Of a stretch of DNA of 35,576 nt, positions 17,273 to 25,244 are shown in pieces. The notes under the pieces are model-generated. The model had not been told where the DNA came from and ran no database searches. It was given only the letters and a program-made list of their open reading frames with translations. Position 1 is the stretch's first letter, and every line of letters begins with the position of its first letter. The DNA lies in IMG/VR virus record IMGVR_UViG_3300020468_000028, positions 1-35,576 of that record; one strand, written 5' to 3'. The position numbers and the translations under genes are program-made. Source of the DNA: a virus.

Positions 17273-17720
17273 TGTTACACCTCATTGTTTCTATTATTTT
17301 TATTGATTTTAAGTTTCTCTTTTCTTTCATCCATTCCTCTGGAATCCATTTATCTGCAAAGGGAATCCCAAGTTTCTTACATACATCTGCATAGGTAGTT
17401 TTTGATCCCTTGCGGATCTTTGACTTCGATCTGTTAAACACCATTCTCAGATCTAAGTTGGGATACTGTTCTTTGACCAAAGCTAACTTTCTTCGATCCT
17501 CTAAAACCCAACGTCCTTTAGTCTCAATGACTATCCCATTCCAAAGAAGAAAGTCTGGAGTGTAAGTATGGCTAGAGCTAGGAATAACATATGTAATGCG
17601 GATGGATTCGTATTCATTTTTCACCTTTGCTTTCTTCAATTGCTTCTGGACATCTTCCTCTAAACCACTTCGATATCCTGCTATAATTGCTCGTTTGCGA
17701 ATCCCGTTACTAGTCCACAT
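17259..17720 (-). CDS. endonuclease I (T7 gp3-like Holliday junction resolvase)
   Basis: A 153-residue structure-specific endonuclease that cuts branched DNA. It reads closely on phage T7 endonuclease I: YRSGLEEDVQKQL, YVIPSSSHTYTPDFLL, NGIVIETKGRW, LDLRMVFNRSKSKIRKGSKT and FADKWIPEEW are in the same order. Catalytic residues E21, D56, E66 and K68 sit one residue later than T7 E20, D55, E65 and K67. ATG 17720 is chosen because it follows AAGGAA with suitable spacing and overlaps the exonuclease stop by 11 nt; an upstream ATG (17759) would add 13 residues with no match to the family. With the adjacent exonuclease it could resolve replication intermediates and degrade host DNA. Confidence 0.9.
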   Translation of the reverse strand: MWTSNGIRKRAIIAGYRSGLEEDVQKQLKKAKVKNEYESIRITYVIPSSSHTYTPDFLLWNGIVIETKGRWVLEDRRKLALVKEQYPNLDLRMVFNRSKSKIRKGSKTTYADVCKKLGIPFADKWIPEEWMKEKRNLKSIKIIETMRCNNGKR

Positions 17721-18570
17721 ACCAATGTTTCCTTGGGTTCGCCGCCTTACTCTCTGCACAAGGTTGATACTGAGCGTGAGGCCAACAGGTAGCTCTAAAA
17801 TCGCACATGGAGCATTGTTTGGCTAAGATCTTTCTGCCAGTAAGTTTTCGATTAAACCACTCCTCAATCGGCTCAAAATCCCGCTCAAAAGGCTTTTCAT
17901 TTGTAATGGCATCTACGTTTTTACGCATCAGCTTGATTGTGTTGGCATAAATATCTTTATCATCTGGACTATCGACGCAAACAATCTCACCGGATGATTT
18001 ATTCATCACGATCCAACCGCCCATTTTTTTCGATTGTCCGACTGAGTATCCTGCCATCTGACCCAGATAACCAAAAGGATCATCGTCTAGCAGGGCATTG
18101 AAACCTTTCGTCCACTTGTTACGATATGCCCAATCACTTGCTGATTTTATATCCCAAACCTTATTGGCTATTTCAACATCATCTTCTCCGTTGATAGCAG
18201 TGTTTGCTATGTTTAATTCAACTTGGGATTTTTCACCCGTTACAGGAATATCTGTAGATTTCATTAACAACATAAGAATTATTTCAGAGAAATCCCCTAA
18301 CATCATTCTTAGGATATGATTGTATTGTTTTGGCTTTGCTTTCGCACCTGACGCTTCCATTTGGAGTTGGCAAGTAGGTCTACCAATATTAGACATTCTC
18401 AAACGAAAGCTACGTTTCTCTTTAGGCTTGAGTTGACGGTGCAAGGCATCACGAAAGTCCTCTACCGCCTTTTCAATGTCTTCATCCTTTATCTCAACTT
18501 CTTCGTGTAAGTCATTGGAAAGTTTAAGAAGAACTTCTTCAAGTCTATTTTGTATTTGTTCACCAAGCAT
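17710..18570 (-). CDS. Cas4/RecB-like PD-(D/E)XK exonuclease with Fe-S cysteines
   Basis: A 286-residue nuclease. The N-terminal 55 residues are a charged helix. GRPTC (C67) and the C-terminal set C253-x2-C256-x5-C262 (with C271 nearby) are arranged like the four cysteines that hold the iron-sulphur cluster in Cas4/AddB-type nucleases. Between them lie a histidine/glutamate-containing helix (HILRMMLGDFSE), GEDDVEIANKVWDIKSAS with D130/D131 and D140-x-K142 as the catalytic (D/E)xK, and GYLGQMAGYSVG, the Q-containing motif of the RecB family. It probably takes the place of T7 gp6 exonuclease in recombination and genome processing. It overlaps endonuclease I and is preceded by the SSB-like gene. 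Confidence 0.82.
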   Translation of the reverse strand: MLGEQIQNRLEEVLLKLSNDLHEEVEIKDEDIEKAVEDFRDALHRQLKPKEKRSFRLRMSNIGRPTCQLQMEASGAKAKPKQYNHILRMMLGDFSEIILMLLMKSTDIPVTGEKSQVELNIANTAINGEDDVEIANKVWDIKSASDWAYRNKWTKGFNALLDDDPFGYLGQMAGYSVGQSKKMGGWIVMNKSSGEIVCVDSPDDKDIYANTIKLMRKNVDAITNEKPFERDFEPIEEWFNRKLTGRKILAKQCSMCDFRATCWPHAQYQPCAESKAANPRKHWYVD

Positions 18571-18631
18571 TAAGACATACCTCTATTGTTCAGATAAAGT
18601 ATCTGCTATTTTTGTTTAACTTTTTGGTAGT

Positions 18632-19465
18632 CTAGCTTGCGTCTTTTAACTCTTGACCAAGAGCATCTTGCAGAGCATCAATCGCTGAATTATCCAAATT
18701 ATTATTCCTTAAAGCTTCCGTGTATTGATCTCGTATAGCTTTATTCTTTTCTTCAATTTGATTTGTGATAACCTGGATTGTTTCAACCGTGGGCTGATTC
18801 ATAACTAGTCGTTCATCCATATCAGCAACATAATGAATAACATAGTAATCTACTGAACCATTTGAGCGTTCTTCAATCTTCATATTGACCCAATGATCCC
18901 TCATATGTTCACCAGACGGTAACTTTCTGAAGTACTCATTTTCTATTCCATCCCGATTGGAGCCTTTAAGGAACATAACAACGGGTAAATTTTCAATTGA
19001 GTGAGTTTTACCTTTAGCATCTTTCATTTCAGCTTTAATTAAACCTCTGACAATTCGACTAAAGGAAACATTTTTAAATTTCTCTTTATCCTTTTCAGTC
19101 ATTAGTTTTGCTGTTGGCTTGCCACATCGAAGAGTACCCTTGGAATCAATAGGTTCTTCCGTAAAAATATTTCTGACTTCTATCGTTTCAACAATCATTT
19201 CATTGTTGTCGAAATCATAATTTTGCCATTTAAAGGTTTGGAGAAGGGGTCTAAACCAGACACTTTCTGCATACAAATTACCATCGGGGTGATTAATGGT
19301 GAAGACACCTTTGGTAACCTTATTATTATTTTTATCTATCTTACTATAGTTAACTTTTAAAATAGGAAAAGAAATACCATCCTGTTTTTGACTTCCTCTT
19401 CCATCGTCATTAATACGATCCAACTCTGCTAAAAGAGCGGTATCCACTGCTACAACTTCATTCAT
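18632..19465 (-). CDS. candidate single-stranded DNA-binding protein
   Basis: A 277-residue protein in the slot where phage replication modules often carry their SSB, next to polymerase and exonuclease. Its centre alternates beta strands (GISFPILKVNY, GVFTINHPDG, YAESVWFRPLLQTFKWQNYDF, LPVVMFLKG, WVNMKIEERSNGSVDYYVIHYVAD), consistent with an OB-like fold, and aromatic residues are plentiful. The C-terminal 55 residues are helical and moderately acidic. A C/G zinc site is not evident (single C in RCGKP). It has its own good promoter at 19503-19531. No family was clearly recognised, so SSB is a context-based guess. Confidence 0.5.
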   Translation of the reverse strand: MNEVVAVDTALLAELDRINDDGRGSQKQDGISFPILKVNYSKIDKNNNKVTKGVFTINHPDGNLYAESVWFRPLLQTFKWQNYDFDNNEMIVETIEVRNIFTEEPIDSKGTLRCGKPTAKLMTEKDKEKFKNVSFSRIVRGLIKAEMKDAKGKTHSIENLPVVMFLKGSNRDGIENEYFRKLPSGEHMRDHWVNMKIEERSNGSVDYYVIHYVADMDERLVMNQPTVETIQVITNQIEEKNKAIRDQYTEALRNNNLDNSAIDALQDALGQELKDAS

Positions 19466-19502
19466 ATTTTTTATTCTTTCACTTAATTATAAATAGAGAA
19501 TC

Positions 19503-19531
19503 ATTATAACATTTTCTTATATCATAAGCAA
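19503..19531 (-). promoter_or_regulatory. promoter of the SSB-like/exonuclease/RNR operon
   Basis: On the minus strand TTGCTT (19531-19526) and TATAAT (19508-19503) are separated by 17 bp, and TG two bases before the -10 makes it an extended -10. The repeat TTAGTGGCGTA lies just upstream at 19539. It would drive the genes from 19465 down to 13524. Confidence 0.75.
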
Positions 19532-19538
19532 GAAATAG

Positions 19539-19551
19539 TTAGTGGCGTAAG
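19539..19551. repeat. TTAGTGGCGTAAG repeat, copy 1
   Basis: One of three copies of TTAGTGGCGTA (others at 24132 and 25718). It stands seven bases upstream of the -35 of the SSB-like gene promoter. An activator site or UP-like element is possible. Confidence 0.55.
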
Positions 19552-19557
19552 CAATTA

Positions 19558-21669
19558 TTATTGCATTTCCATCCAGTTTTTTCCTTTTGCAATTTCAATG
19601 TCCAGAGGGATGATTTGATCGTGATTCCAACGTTCTTTCATATCCGTTTTCATGTCTCTCATAGCAATTGTGATGTAGTGTTCCATATTGGAAAATTCGT
19701 CAGGATGAACATCGATCACTATACTATCATGTACCGTCAGAATTAGTTTAGACTTTAGATTTAAGTCTTTAAATATCCTCAATATTTTTATGCAAGCCAG
19801 AGGTACGATATCTGCCGTACTAAAACTTTGAACGCCCCAATTTACGACTTGAGTATGGTTAGATACCCTACCATTACCTATTCTTCTAGGATTATCCCAA
19901 TGAAATTCTCTTCCCGATGGTATAGCAAAACCACCATCTGAAAGAACCATAGTAACAAGACTATCGTGCCACAATTTTACACCTTTATAAATATTAAAAA
20001 ATTCTTTAAAATATTCTTGGATATGTGGTGGCTCATTTGCTCCTAATCCCCCGAAAATCGGACTAAAGGAATACGGTTTTCCCGATATTTGTCTTTCCTG
20101 TTTTGTAACATCAGAAGGATCTTTTTGAAGAATAATACTTGCCGTTTGGCTATGGATATCTTTACCGTTTTTTACGTCATCGATAATCTGTTGATCCTGA
20201 CTAAGTTCTCCGGCAACACGAAATTCTAGTCCACTGTAATCAGCTTCCCAAATCTGACCACCTTCAAAACGAGATACAAAACATTGCCGGACAGGAAAAG
20301 TATTTGATCGGGGAAAATTCTGGACATTAATGTTGCTAGAACTTAATCGCCCAGTAGCCGTGACGCATTGGTTAAAACTAGAATGCAACCGTCCATCTTT
20401 TCTGGTGTTGTTTTTAATCCCATTTATAAAAGTATTAAGATAAGTATTAAGAGCATTCAATCGCATAATCTTTGTAAGAAATTCAACGGCTACCAAATTA
20501 TTTTTTTTCTCCGCTTGCTGCAGTAATAAACCTATAGTTTGCTTATCGCTTTTAAATCCATTTATTGATGCGTAAGAAGGATTAAGAGGGCTAAGTTTCA
20601 ATCCTGCAACTTTTCCAGTGTCTTCATATAATGCCCCTTGACCTTGGCAGTCAGGACACTTTGTTAAGTTCTTCCAAGGTGTTCCATCAGCTTTAACTTT
20701 TTGTATTTTTCCTATTGAATCACACGTTACACAATGCGTAGCAATCTGACGATGAACTACTCTGCTTGTTTTTCTCACGGCATCTACAAAATGCGAATTT
20801 TTCATTTTTGGGGCCCGTAAAGGTTTACCTCTGGCATCCACCCCGATGTTAAAAGTTTGTCTATGTTTTTCTCTGTCGGGGATCTCTCTACTGTAGATAA
20901 CCTTTGTCATATCTTGACCAGAATTAAGATTTATAGGGCGATCACCCATAATATCGGTAATTATGCCGTTTAAAACGATCTCTGTGGCCTCCTTCTCTGC
21001 AAGAAACTGTGTCTCTACCCGATGAAGGGCATCAGAATCGATGTTAATTCCGTTAGATTCTATCTCTAAAAGGAAAATTAACATCTCATTCATCAATTTA
21101 ATCGTTGGTTTTAATCCTGGATGTCGTTTTAATTCTTCCTGCTGCGAAAGATAAATTTCAACTGTAGATTGAACATCAGCTTCAGCATACTCTAATACGG
21201 TAGCCAAAGGCATAGCTTCAAATCCAGTGCCAGATTTAAAAAGATCATCGACAAGATCAGACTTCTTTTGAGTAGGTACATTACGTCTTTCAGCTATCTT
21301 TTTGAGAGACAATTCTCTTCGTTGCCCTCGACTAAATATGTACTCAGCTATCATTGTATCATAAACGGCTTGCCGTTCATCATTAACCCGAAGGTTCATT
21401 TCAAATCCTGCTTCAGAGAGCCATTGCAAATCAAACTTTGCATTATGAGCCACAATCATATCTGCTTTTTTTAAAGCATAACGCAGAGGCTCTGGATCGT
21501 CTGGAATCTCTTTTTCATCGTGATTAAATACGAGGTGATTAACCTTGTAGCATCCTACCCACATCCAATGGGCTGATACGATTTTATTGAGAGGATTAAA
21601 CGGTGAATTATCAATCTGACCCTCATGCCTTTGCACGGTGGTTTCCAGATCTAAACAGAGGATTTTCAT
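19558..21669 (-). CDS. family A DNA polymerase with inserted DnaJ-type zinc finger
   Basis: A 703-residue replicative polymerase. Proofreading exonuclease motifs: D7-x-E9 (LDLETT), N76...D80 (HNAKFD), Y161...D165 (YAEAD). Polymerase motifs: A at D477 (EADYSGLEFR), B around R526...K531...F535...G540 (RQISGKPYSFSPIFGG), C at H647-D648 (TVHDS). Between them, about residues 313-345, is a zinc finger with C313-x2-C316 and C338-PD-C341-QGQG, half of a DnaJ central domain. A polymerase with this insertion was described for SAR116 phage HMO-2011 and its relatives, so it is also the main taxonomic marker here. F535 occupies the site where Phe disfavours dideoxynucleotides and Tyr accepts them. The gene overlaps the upstream Zn/RHH gene by one base (TAATG). 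Confidence 0.95.
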   Translation of the reverse strand: MKILCLDLETTVQRHEGQIDNSPFNPLNKIVSAHWMWVGCYKVNHLVFNHDEKEIPDDPEPLRYALKKADMIVAHNAKFDLQWLSEAGFEMNLRVNDERQAVYDTMIAEYIFSRGQRRELSLKKIAERRNVPTQKKSDLVDDLFKSGTGFEAMPLATVLEYAEADVQSTVEIYLSQQEELKRHPGLKPTIKLMNEMLIFLLEIESNGINIDSDALHRVETQFLAEKEATEIVLNGIITDIMGDRPINLNSGQDMTKVIYSREIPDREKHRQTFNIGVDARGKPLRAPKMKNSHFVDAVRKTSRVVHRQIATHCVTCDSIGKIQKVKADGTPWKNLTKCPDCQGQGALYEDTGKVAGLKLSPLNPSYASINGFKSDKQTIGLLLQQAEKKNNLVAVEFLTKIMRLNALNTYLNTFINGIKNNTRKDGRLHSSFNQCVTATGRLSSSNINVQNFPRSNTFPVRQCFVSRFEGGQIWEADYSGLEFRVAGELSQDQQIIDDVKNGKDIHSQTASIILQKDPSDVTKQERQISGKPYSFSPIFGGLGANEPPHIQEYFKEFFNIYKGVKLWHDSLVTMVLSDGGFAIPSGREFHWDNPRRIGNGRVSNHTQVVNWGVQSFSTADIVPLACIKILRIFKDLNLKSKLILTVHDSIVIDVHPDEFSNMEHYITIAMRDMKTDMKERWNHDQIIPLDIEIAKGKNWMEMQ

Positions 21670-21932
21670 TATCTAAACATCCCCTTATCATGTAACTCTT
21701 CGTGGTAAGCATCTTCAATAATACTTGCCACCATTACCGATATTGAACACTTTGTTTTAGATACTTCACCTTTCAACCATTCAGCTACGTCTGTGTCTAA
21801 ATGTTTAAGAACAACGTCAGCTTCAATTTTTGGTTGCCATCGATCAATCATTAATTTTCTGGCACGACATTTCTGACAGAGATTACCTTTTCCTCTGCCC
21901 GATAAAGGTTTACTGCAACTTTCACACTTCAT
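21669..21932 (-). CDS. zinc-ribbon/ribbon-helix-helix-like small protein
   Basis: An 87-residue protein in two parts. Residues 1-25 contain CESC and CQKC knuckles separated by 12 residues, a zinc ribbon. Residues about 40-80 (LDTDVAEWLKGEVSKTKCSISVMVASIIEDAYHEE) read like a ribbon-helix-helix domain: a short strand, a helix with hydrophobic heptads, a 'S.S.MV...I' turn and a second helix. Such proteins bind DNA as dimers. The gene overlaps the polymerase gene by one base and the SleB-like gene by four, so it is translated with both. It may be a transcription regulator, for example of the repeated intergenic boxes, or a replication accessory. Neither is shown by sequence. Confidence 0.6.
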   Translation of the reverse strand: MKCESCSKPLSGRGKGNLCQKCRARKLMIDRWQPKIEADVVLKHLDTDVAEWLKGEVSKTKCSISVMVASIIEDAYHEELHDKGMFR

Positions 21933-22309
21933 AGGTCACTCCTATAAAAAATATGAGTTCCTACTTTTTTAATTCTATGAAGACTTGATGCCCAATAAGG
22001 ATCAACATAATCAGCGTGATAATGCGTGGCTTCCTTACCAACAACACTTACATATTCTCGCTCAGATATCATAAACTCAGCAATGTTAAGAGAACGCTCC
22101 CACGCTCTTTTTTCTGTTGGTTTGTCGGAAAGACCATCGGAATAAAACGAGAATTGTTTATTTTGTTTTACAACTTCACATACCGTATCTGGGTACTTCG
22201 GACTTTCAACTCTGTTTAAAACTGTTTCTGCAACGGCAATTCTTCCATGAATTGGTTCAGAACGAGCCTCAAAATAAATGGCAAGGGCCAAACAAGCTAT
22301 TTCTATCAT
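21929..22309 (-). CDS. SleB-type cell wall hydrolase
   Basis: A 126-residue protein of the Hydrolase_2/SleB family, which act on peptidoglycan. Characteristic motifs: the catalytic E14 in IYFEARSE, AVAETVLNRV, YPDTVCEVV, QFSFY near residue 53 and ATHYHADYV near residue 95, which place it firmly in the family. There is no signal peptide or membrane helix. It is encoded in the replication operon rather than with the lysozyme/spanin cassette, overlapping the adenine methyltransferase gene and the Zn/RHH gene by four bases each. It could be a second lysin, or be needed early or in the virion. Confidence 0.88.
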   Translation of the reverse strand: MIEIACLALAIYFEARSEPIHGRIAVAETVLNRVESPKYPDTVCEVVKQNKQFSFYSDGLSDKPTEKRAWERSLNIAEFMISEREYVSVVGKEATHYHADYVDPYWASSLHRIKKVGTHIFYRSDL

Positions 22310-22836
22310 GCTGCTCTCCCATAAAATTTAGGGGTAGCTTCTGAGTTTTTCTGAAACAAATACCAACAGCAATTATCTTTGCCGGTGGTGTTAGAAAACC
22401 ATTTTACTCTGCCTACAGAAACAATCTTTTTAAGATAGCATTGTACGAATCTTGTTGACTGTTTCGTATGTATCCAATCCGCATCCGCTAAGAGCCAAAC
22501 TGGTTTATCTAATGCAACAAGATGATCAATGAGGGGATGAAATACTTTACGATTCCAAGGTGGATTAGTAATAATAGCATCTGCATTTTTAACAAATTCT
22601 CTGGTTATTTTAAAAGCATCAAATTCGTTTACATCTTGTCGTGAGGGTTCGATGTCCGAAATCCAGGAACAGGTTAACCAATGCTTCTCCAAATGCTCCA
22701 TCAAAGCACCGTTTCCCCCACAAGGTTCGACAAAGGTATTGCAATCTTTTAAATGAGGAAGAAGAGGAACTACTGCGGCATAGGGAGTCGGATAGAAATC
22801 TCTGGGTTTTCTCTCAAAGTCTGATCTCTTTCCCAT
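22306..22836 (-). CDS. DNA N6-adenine methyltransferase-like protein
   Basis: A 176-residue protein with an S-adenosylmethionine-binding motif I (VEPCGGNG, residues 36-43) and the N6-adenine catalytic motif NPPW (91-94). The opening RDFYPTPYAAVVPLLPHL is typical of phage Dam-like enzymes (DFYPTP). The target-recognition part is short, and the C-terminus ends in WYLFQKNS. ATG 22836 is chosen since GAGG lies six bases upstream; ATG 22848 would add four residues (MRCN) overlapping the helicase stop. It probably methylates phage DNA, for protection from host restriction or for regulation. No partner endonuclease is visible. Confidence 0.8.
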   Translation of the reverse strand: MGKRSDFERKPRDFYPTPYAAVVPLLPHLKDCNTFVEPCGGNGALMEHLEKHWLTCSWISDIEPSRQDVNEFDAFKITREFVKNADAIITNPPWNRKVFHPLIDHLVALDKPVWLLADADWIHTKQSTRFVQCYLKKIVSVGRVKWFSNTTGKDNCCWYLFQKNSEATPKFYGRAA

Positions 22837-22837
22837 G

Positions 22838-24055
22838 TTACACCTCATACCTTGATATCTGGTGATTGAGGTGACAGACCACTGTACCGTGCCATCCGTT
22901 CAGCTTGTTTTTAGATACGGTGAGAAATCGAGTGTAATCTGGGTCTTCATGTTCTTCGGATGGATGCTTACCAATACCTATGATGAGATCCGTTTCCGCT
23001 GACTTACCGATTTTACTGTTCTCCATATCAAATGTAGTAAGTTTGGTTTTGCTTTTTGCATCAGCCGATGCTTGCGAAATCACGATTAATGCACAATTTT
23101 GCCTTTTTGCTAATTCTCTAAAATTAGTATAGAGGGTTCTAATTCGTTCATGTGATGCATTAAAAGTTCCGTTAATATGAATTTTATCGCCTTGATCGAT
23201 AACCACAACATCAAAACCACCGTCTTGTATCCACGCTTCAACTTTTTGAAAATCCCATCCACCAACATTTTTAATTCTAAAGTTAGGAAATGATAAAAAT
23301 GTTTCTTGAACTTCATCTATTCTAACAGGGATTTCTGCCGTTGTAATGCCACACATGGCTTGGCAACAACGAACCATTGTTACACCACCATCTTCCTCAT
23401 TAGCTAAAATCCCAACTTTACATCCATCTTGATGCATAAATCCCCCAGGACCGCAGCAAATACTCGCTATAAAAGCAGTTTTGCCTGTTTCGGGGGTAGC
23501 AAAAAATGTAGAGAAAGACTTTCTGCGAACCCCATAAACGTGTTGAGAAAGGGATGAAATGTTAAACTTAAATGCATTATCATCGGACTGTTGAGCTAAA
23601 AGAACTCGTAAATCTTTTGTTACATCTTCCCCAAAATCCATAGGTGAGTAGCCAGTTTGCTTCTGGAGCATTAACTGATCGATGGTAGCTTGTGCGTTTG
23701 GATCTCCTTCAGAAATACGGAGATAAGCATCCGCACACTTTCTAGCCCAGTTCTTTTCCCATAAACTTGTGATGATTTCATTAGCGATACCATCGTGAAT
23801 AGTTTCTGCTTTGCATACTATATCTAATGCAAGCGTAAAATCCTGCAAATCTGAATTGGTTGCTACGGGATTTTTAGTTTTCCAAAGTTCAAGAATTTCA
23901 ACTTGAGATAAATCGTGATGATACTTTTCATGGGCATCACGAAGAATTTTGAATATATCTTTTTGCTCTGAATTAAAAAGATCTTCATTAAGTTGTAATT
24001 TATTTTGCTCGTAAAACTCTGTTTTTAAACAGGTTTTTAATACCTCTTTTGACAT
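22838..24055 (-). CDS. DnaB/gp4-type replicative helicase
   Basis: A 405-residue RecA-fold helicase. Residues 1-130 form a helical N-terminal domain. The core has Walker A ATPETGKT (186-193), the LANEEDG segment corresponding to helicase motif H1a, Walker B VVVIDQ (D287), and LIVISQAS (motif H3, about residue 330). The last part, KSAETDLIIGIGKHP...RFLTVSKNKLNGWHG, fits the motif 4/arginine-finger region of DnaB-like helicases (KNR/KNK-G). There is no primase domain; a separate primase gene lies upstream. Own promoter at 24089-24117 with the ACACTGGCAA start-site box and an AAGGAAA leader. Confidence 0.85.
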   Translation of the reverse strand: MSKEVLKTCLKTEFYEQNKLQLNEDLFNSEQKDIFKILRDAHEKYHHDLSQVEILELWKTKNPVATNSDLQDFTLALDIVCKAETIHDGIANEIITSLWEKNWARKCADAYLRISEGDPNAQATIDQLMLQKQTGYSPMDFGEDVTKDLRVLLAQQSDDNAFKFNISSLSQHVYGVRRKSFSTFFATPETGKTAFIASICCGPGGFMHQDGCKVGILANEEDGGVTMVRCCQAMCGITTAEIPVRIDEVQETFLSFPNFRIKNVGGWDFQKVEAWIQDGGFDVVVIDQGDKIHINGTFNASHERIRTLYTNFRELAKRQNCALIVISQASADAKSKTKLTTFDMENSKIGKSAETDLIIGIGKHPSEEHEDPDYTRFLTVSKNKLNGWHGTVVCHLNHQISRYEV

Positions 24056-24070
24056 TTATTGTTTTCCTTA

Positions 24071-24117
24071 TTGCCAGTGTGTTCGAGCCTTTTAACACAG
24101 TAACAATAAGTTTACAA
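24071..24117 (-). promoter_or_regulatory. helicase operon promoter with start-site box
   Basis: On the minus strand TTGTAA (24117-24112), 17-bp spacer, TAAAAG (24094-24089), then the box ACACTGGCAA (24080-24071) starting eight bases after the -10, followed by an AAGGAAA leader and the ATG at 24055. TTAGTGGCGTAAG stands 14 bp upstream of the -35. Confidence 0.65.
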
Positions 24118-24131
24118 TAACTATTTCTATC

Positions 24132-24144
24132 TTAGTGGCGTAAG
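24132..24144. repeat. TTAGTGGCGTAAG repeat, copy 2
   Basis: Identical over 13 bases to the copy at 19539, again upstream of a minus-strand promoter (that of the helicase gene). Confidence 0.55.
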
Positions 24145-24159
24145 GATTATTTTAGACAT

Positions 24160-24184
24160 AAAAAAACCCCTAATTAAAGGGGCT
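24160..24184 (-). terminator. intrinsic terminator after the 68-aa gene
   Basis: On the minus strand CCCCT-ttaatt-AGGGG is followed by seven T residues, directly downstream of the stop at 24191. The plus strand also reads GGGGCTTTT, so it may act in both directions. Confidence 0.7.
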
Positions 24185-24190
24185 TTTAAA

Positions 24191-24397
24191 TTACATTCTA
24201 ATTTTAACCTTTGCAATGTCGGGCAAATCGTCACCTCTCCGTTCCCGAATATCAGTTTCATATTTTACGACATTGACATTTCCGGCTACCATATTCTTAA
24301 TAGTAGAGTCTATAATTGCCTTTTCTTTTGCGATACCTTCATAACCTTCTACTATGTAGTCAATTAAAACGATACCTCTGACTTTCTTTTTTAACAT
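24191..24397 (-). CDS. small hypothetical protein downstream of primase
   Basis: A 68-residue basic protein (MLKKKVRGIVLIDYIVEGYEGIAKEKAII...). It looks alpha/beta: a strand VRGIVLIDYIVEGY, a helix around AKEKAIIDSTIKNMV, then NVNVVKYETDI and a charged tail. GAGGA lies four bases upstream of the ATG. It follows the primase gene after a 61-bp gap and ends at an intrinsic terminator, so it closes the primase transcript. No family recognised. Confidence 0.55.
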   Translation of the reverse strand: MLKKKVRGIVLIDYIVEGYEGIAKEKAIIDSTIKNMVAGNVNVVKYETDIRERRGDDLPDIAKVKIRM

Positions 24398-24458
24398 AGT
24401 TCCTCTTATTTTGCTCCGTTTAAAATCCGAAAAGGACTGTTGGTTTCTGTTATAAGGT

Positions 24459-25244
24459 TCAACGACCCAAGCTCAAATTATTTAATTCTGCCGCTGACAA
24501 ATACTTTAAGTCTTGTTCAAGTAAAGCAGTAGTTACGTCAGAAAAAGGAATTAACTGTTCCACTAAGTATCTTGCCTTACGGCTTGCATCTTTGTCAAGT
24601 GCTATTGTTACTTTTTTATATTTCGTTAACTGATGTTTCTGGTTTGTACTCAAATTTGTGCCAGAAATAGCTATTCCTACGGTGTTTTCTAAGCGAGAAA
24701 CCGACACTGCTGACGCACAATCTTCTACAATTACTGCTGATTCTCCGAATCCTGCTATAAAAACACCGCTTGTATCCCCATACTGTTTCCATTTTGGTTT
24801 ATGTCCTGGAATCAATGTCCTACCTAATGCCCCAACTAATTCGGGATAGAAAAATAGTATTCGTCTTTCCTTTGGTGAATATTTAATGGTTACCTTCTTT
24901 TGAATAGCTTCTGAAAGGCAATTATGGATTTCTAACCAATCCATCACAACTTTGTGATTTTCTATACCAGATAGAATAGGGGGAATAGGACTTCTTATAG
25001 GTGTTGTATCTTCCGTTGCTTTTTCTAATCTGCTTCTGATCGATGCAGAAGAACCTACACCTTTATAAAGACCTTTAGCGTTGCAGGACGCTTTATAACA
25101 ATTCCATAAAATATCACCGGATTTATTGCTGATAGTAAATGTGTTAACACCAAAGCAAAAAGGACAAATAATTCTTTTACTTTCGTCCTCTTTAACTTTT
25201 ATATCTTTTACGATATTTAGTTGTTCTTGATAACTATAAAACAA
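24459..25244 (-). CDS. DNA primase with zinc ribbon and TOPRIM domain
   Basis: A 261-residue primase that would make RNA primers for the polymerase. The zinc ribbon is C27-x2-C30...C49-x4-C54 (CPFC...WNCYKASC). The TOPRIM catalytic glutamate is E174 (VIVEDCASAVS) and the acidic pair is D217-x-D219 (ALDKDAS). Together with the separate helicase it corresponds to a split T7 gp4. The only possible start upstream of the zinc ribbon is TTG at 25244, which stands immediately after the TAA of the 59-aa gene in the same frame, so translation probably depends on termination-reinitiation from that gene. Confidence 0.85.
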   Translation of the reverse strand: MFYSYQEQLNIVKDIKVKEDESKRIICPFCFGVNTFTISNKSGDILWNCYKASCNAKGLYKGVGSSASIRSRLEKATEDTTPIRSPIPPILSGIENHKVVMDWLEIHNCLSEAIQKKVTIKYSPKERRILFFYPELVGALGRTLIPGHKPKWKQYGDTSGVFIAGFGESAVIVEDCASAVSVSRLENTVGIAISGTNLSTNQKHQLTKYKKVTIALDKDASRKARYLVEQLIPFSDVTTALLEQDLKYLSAAELNNLSLGR

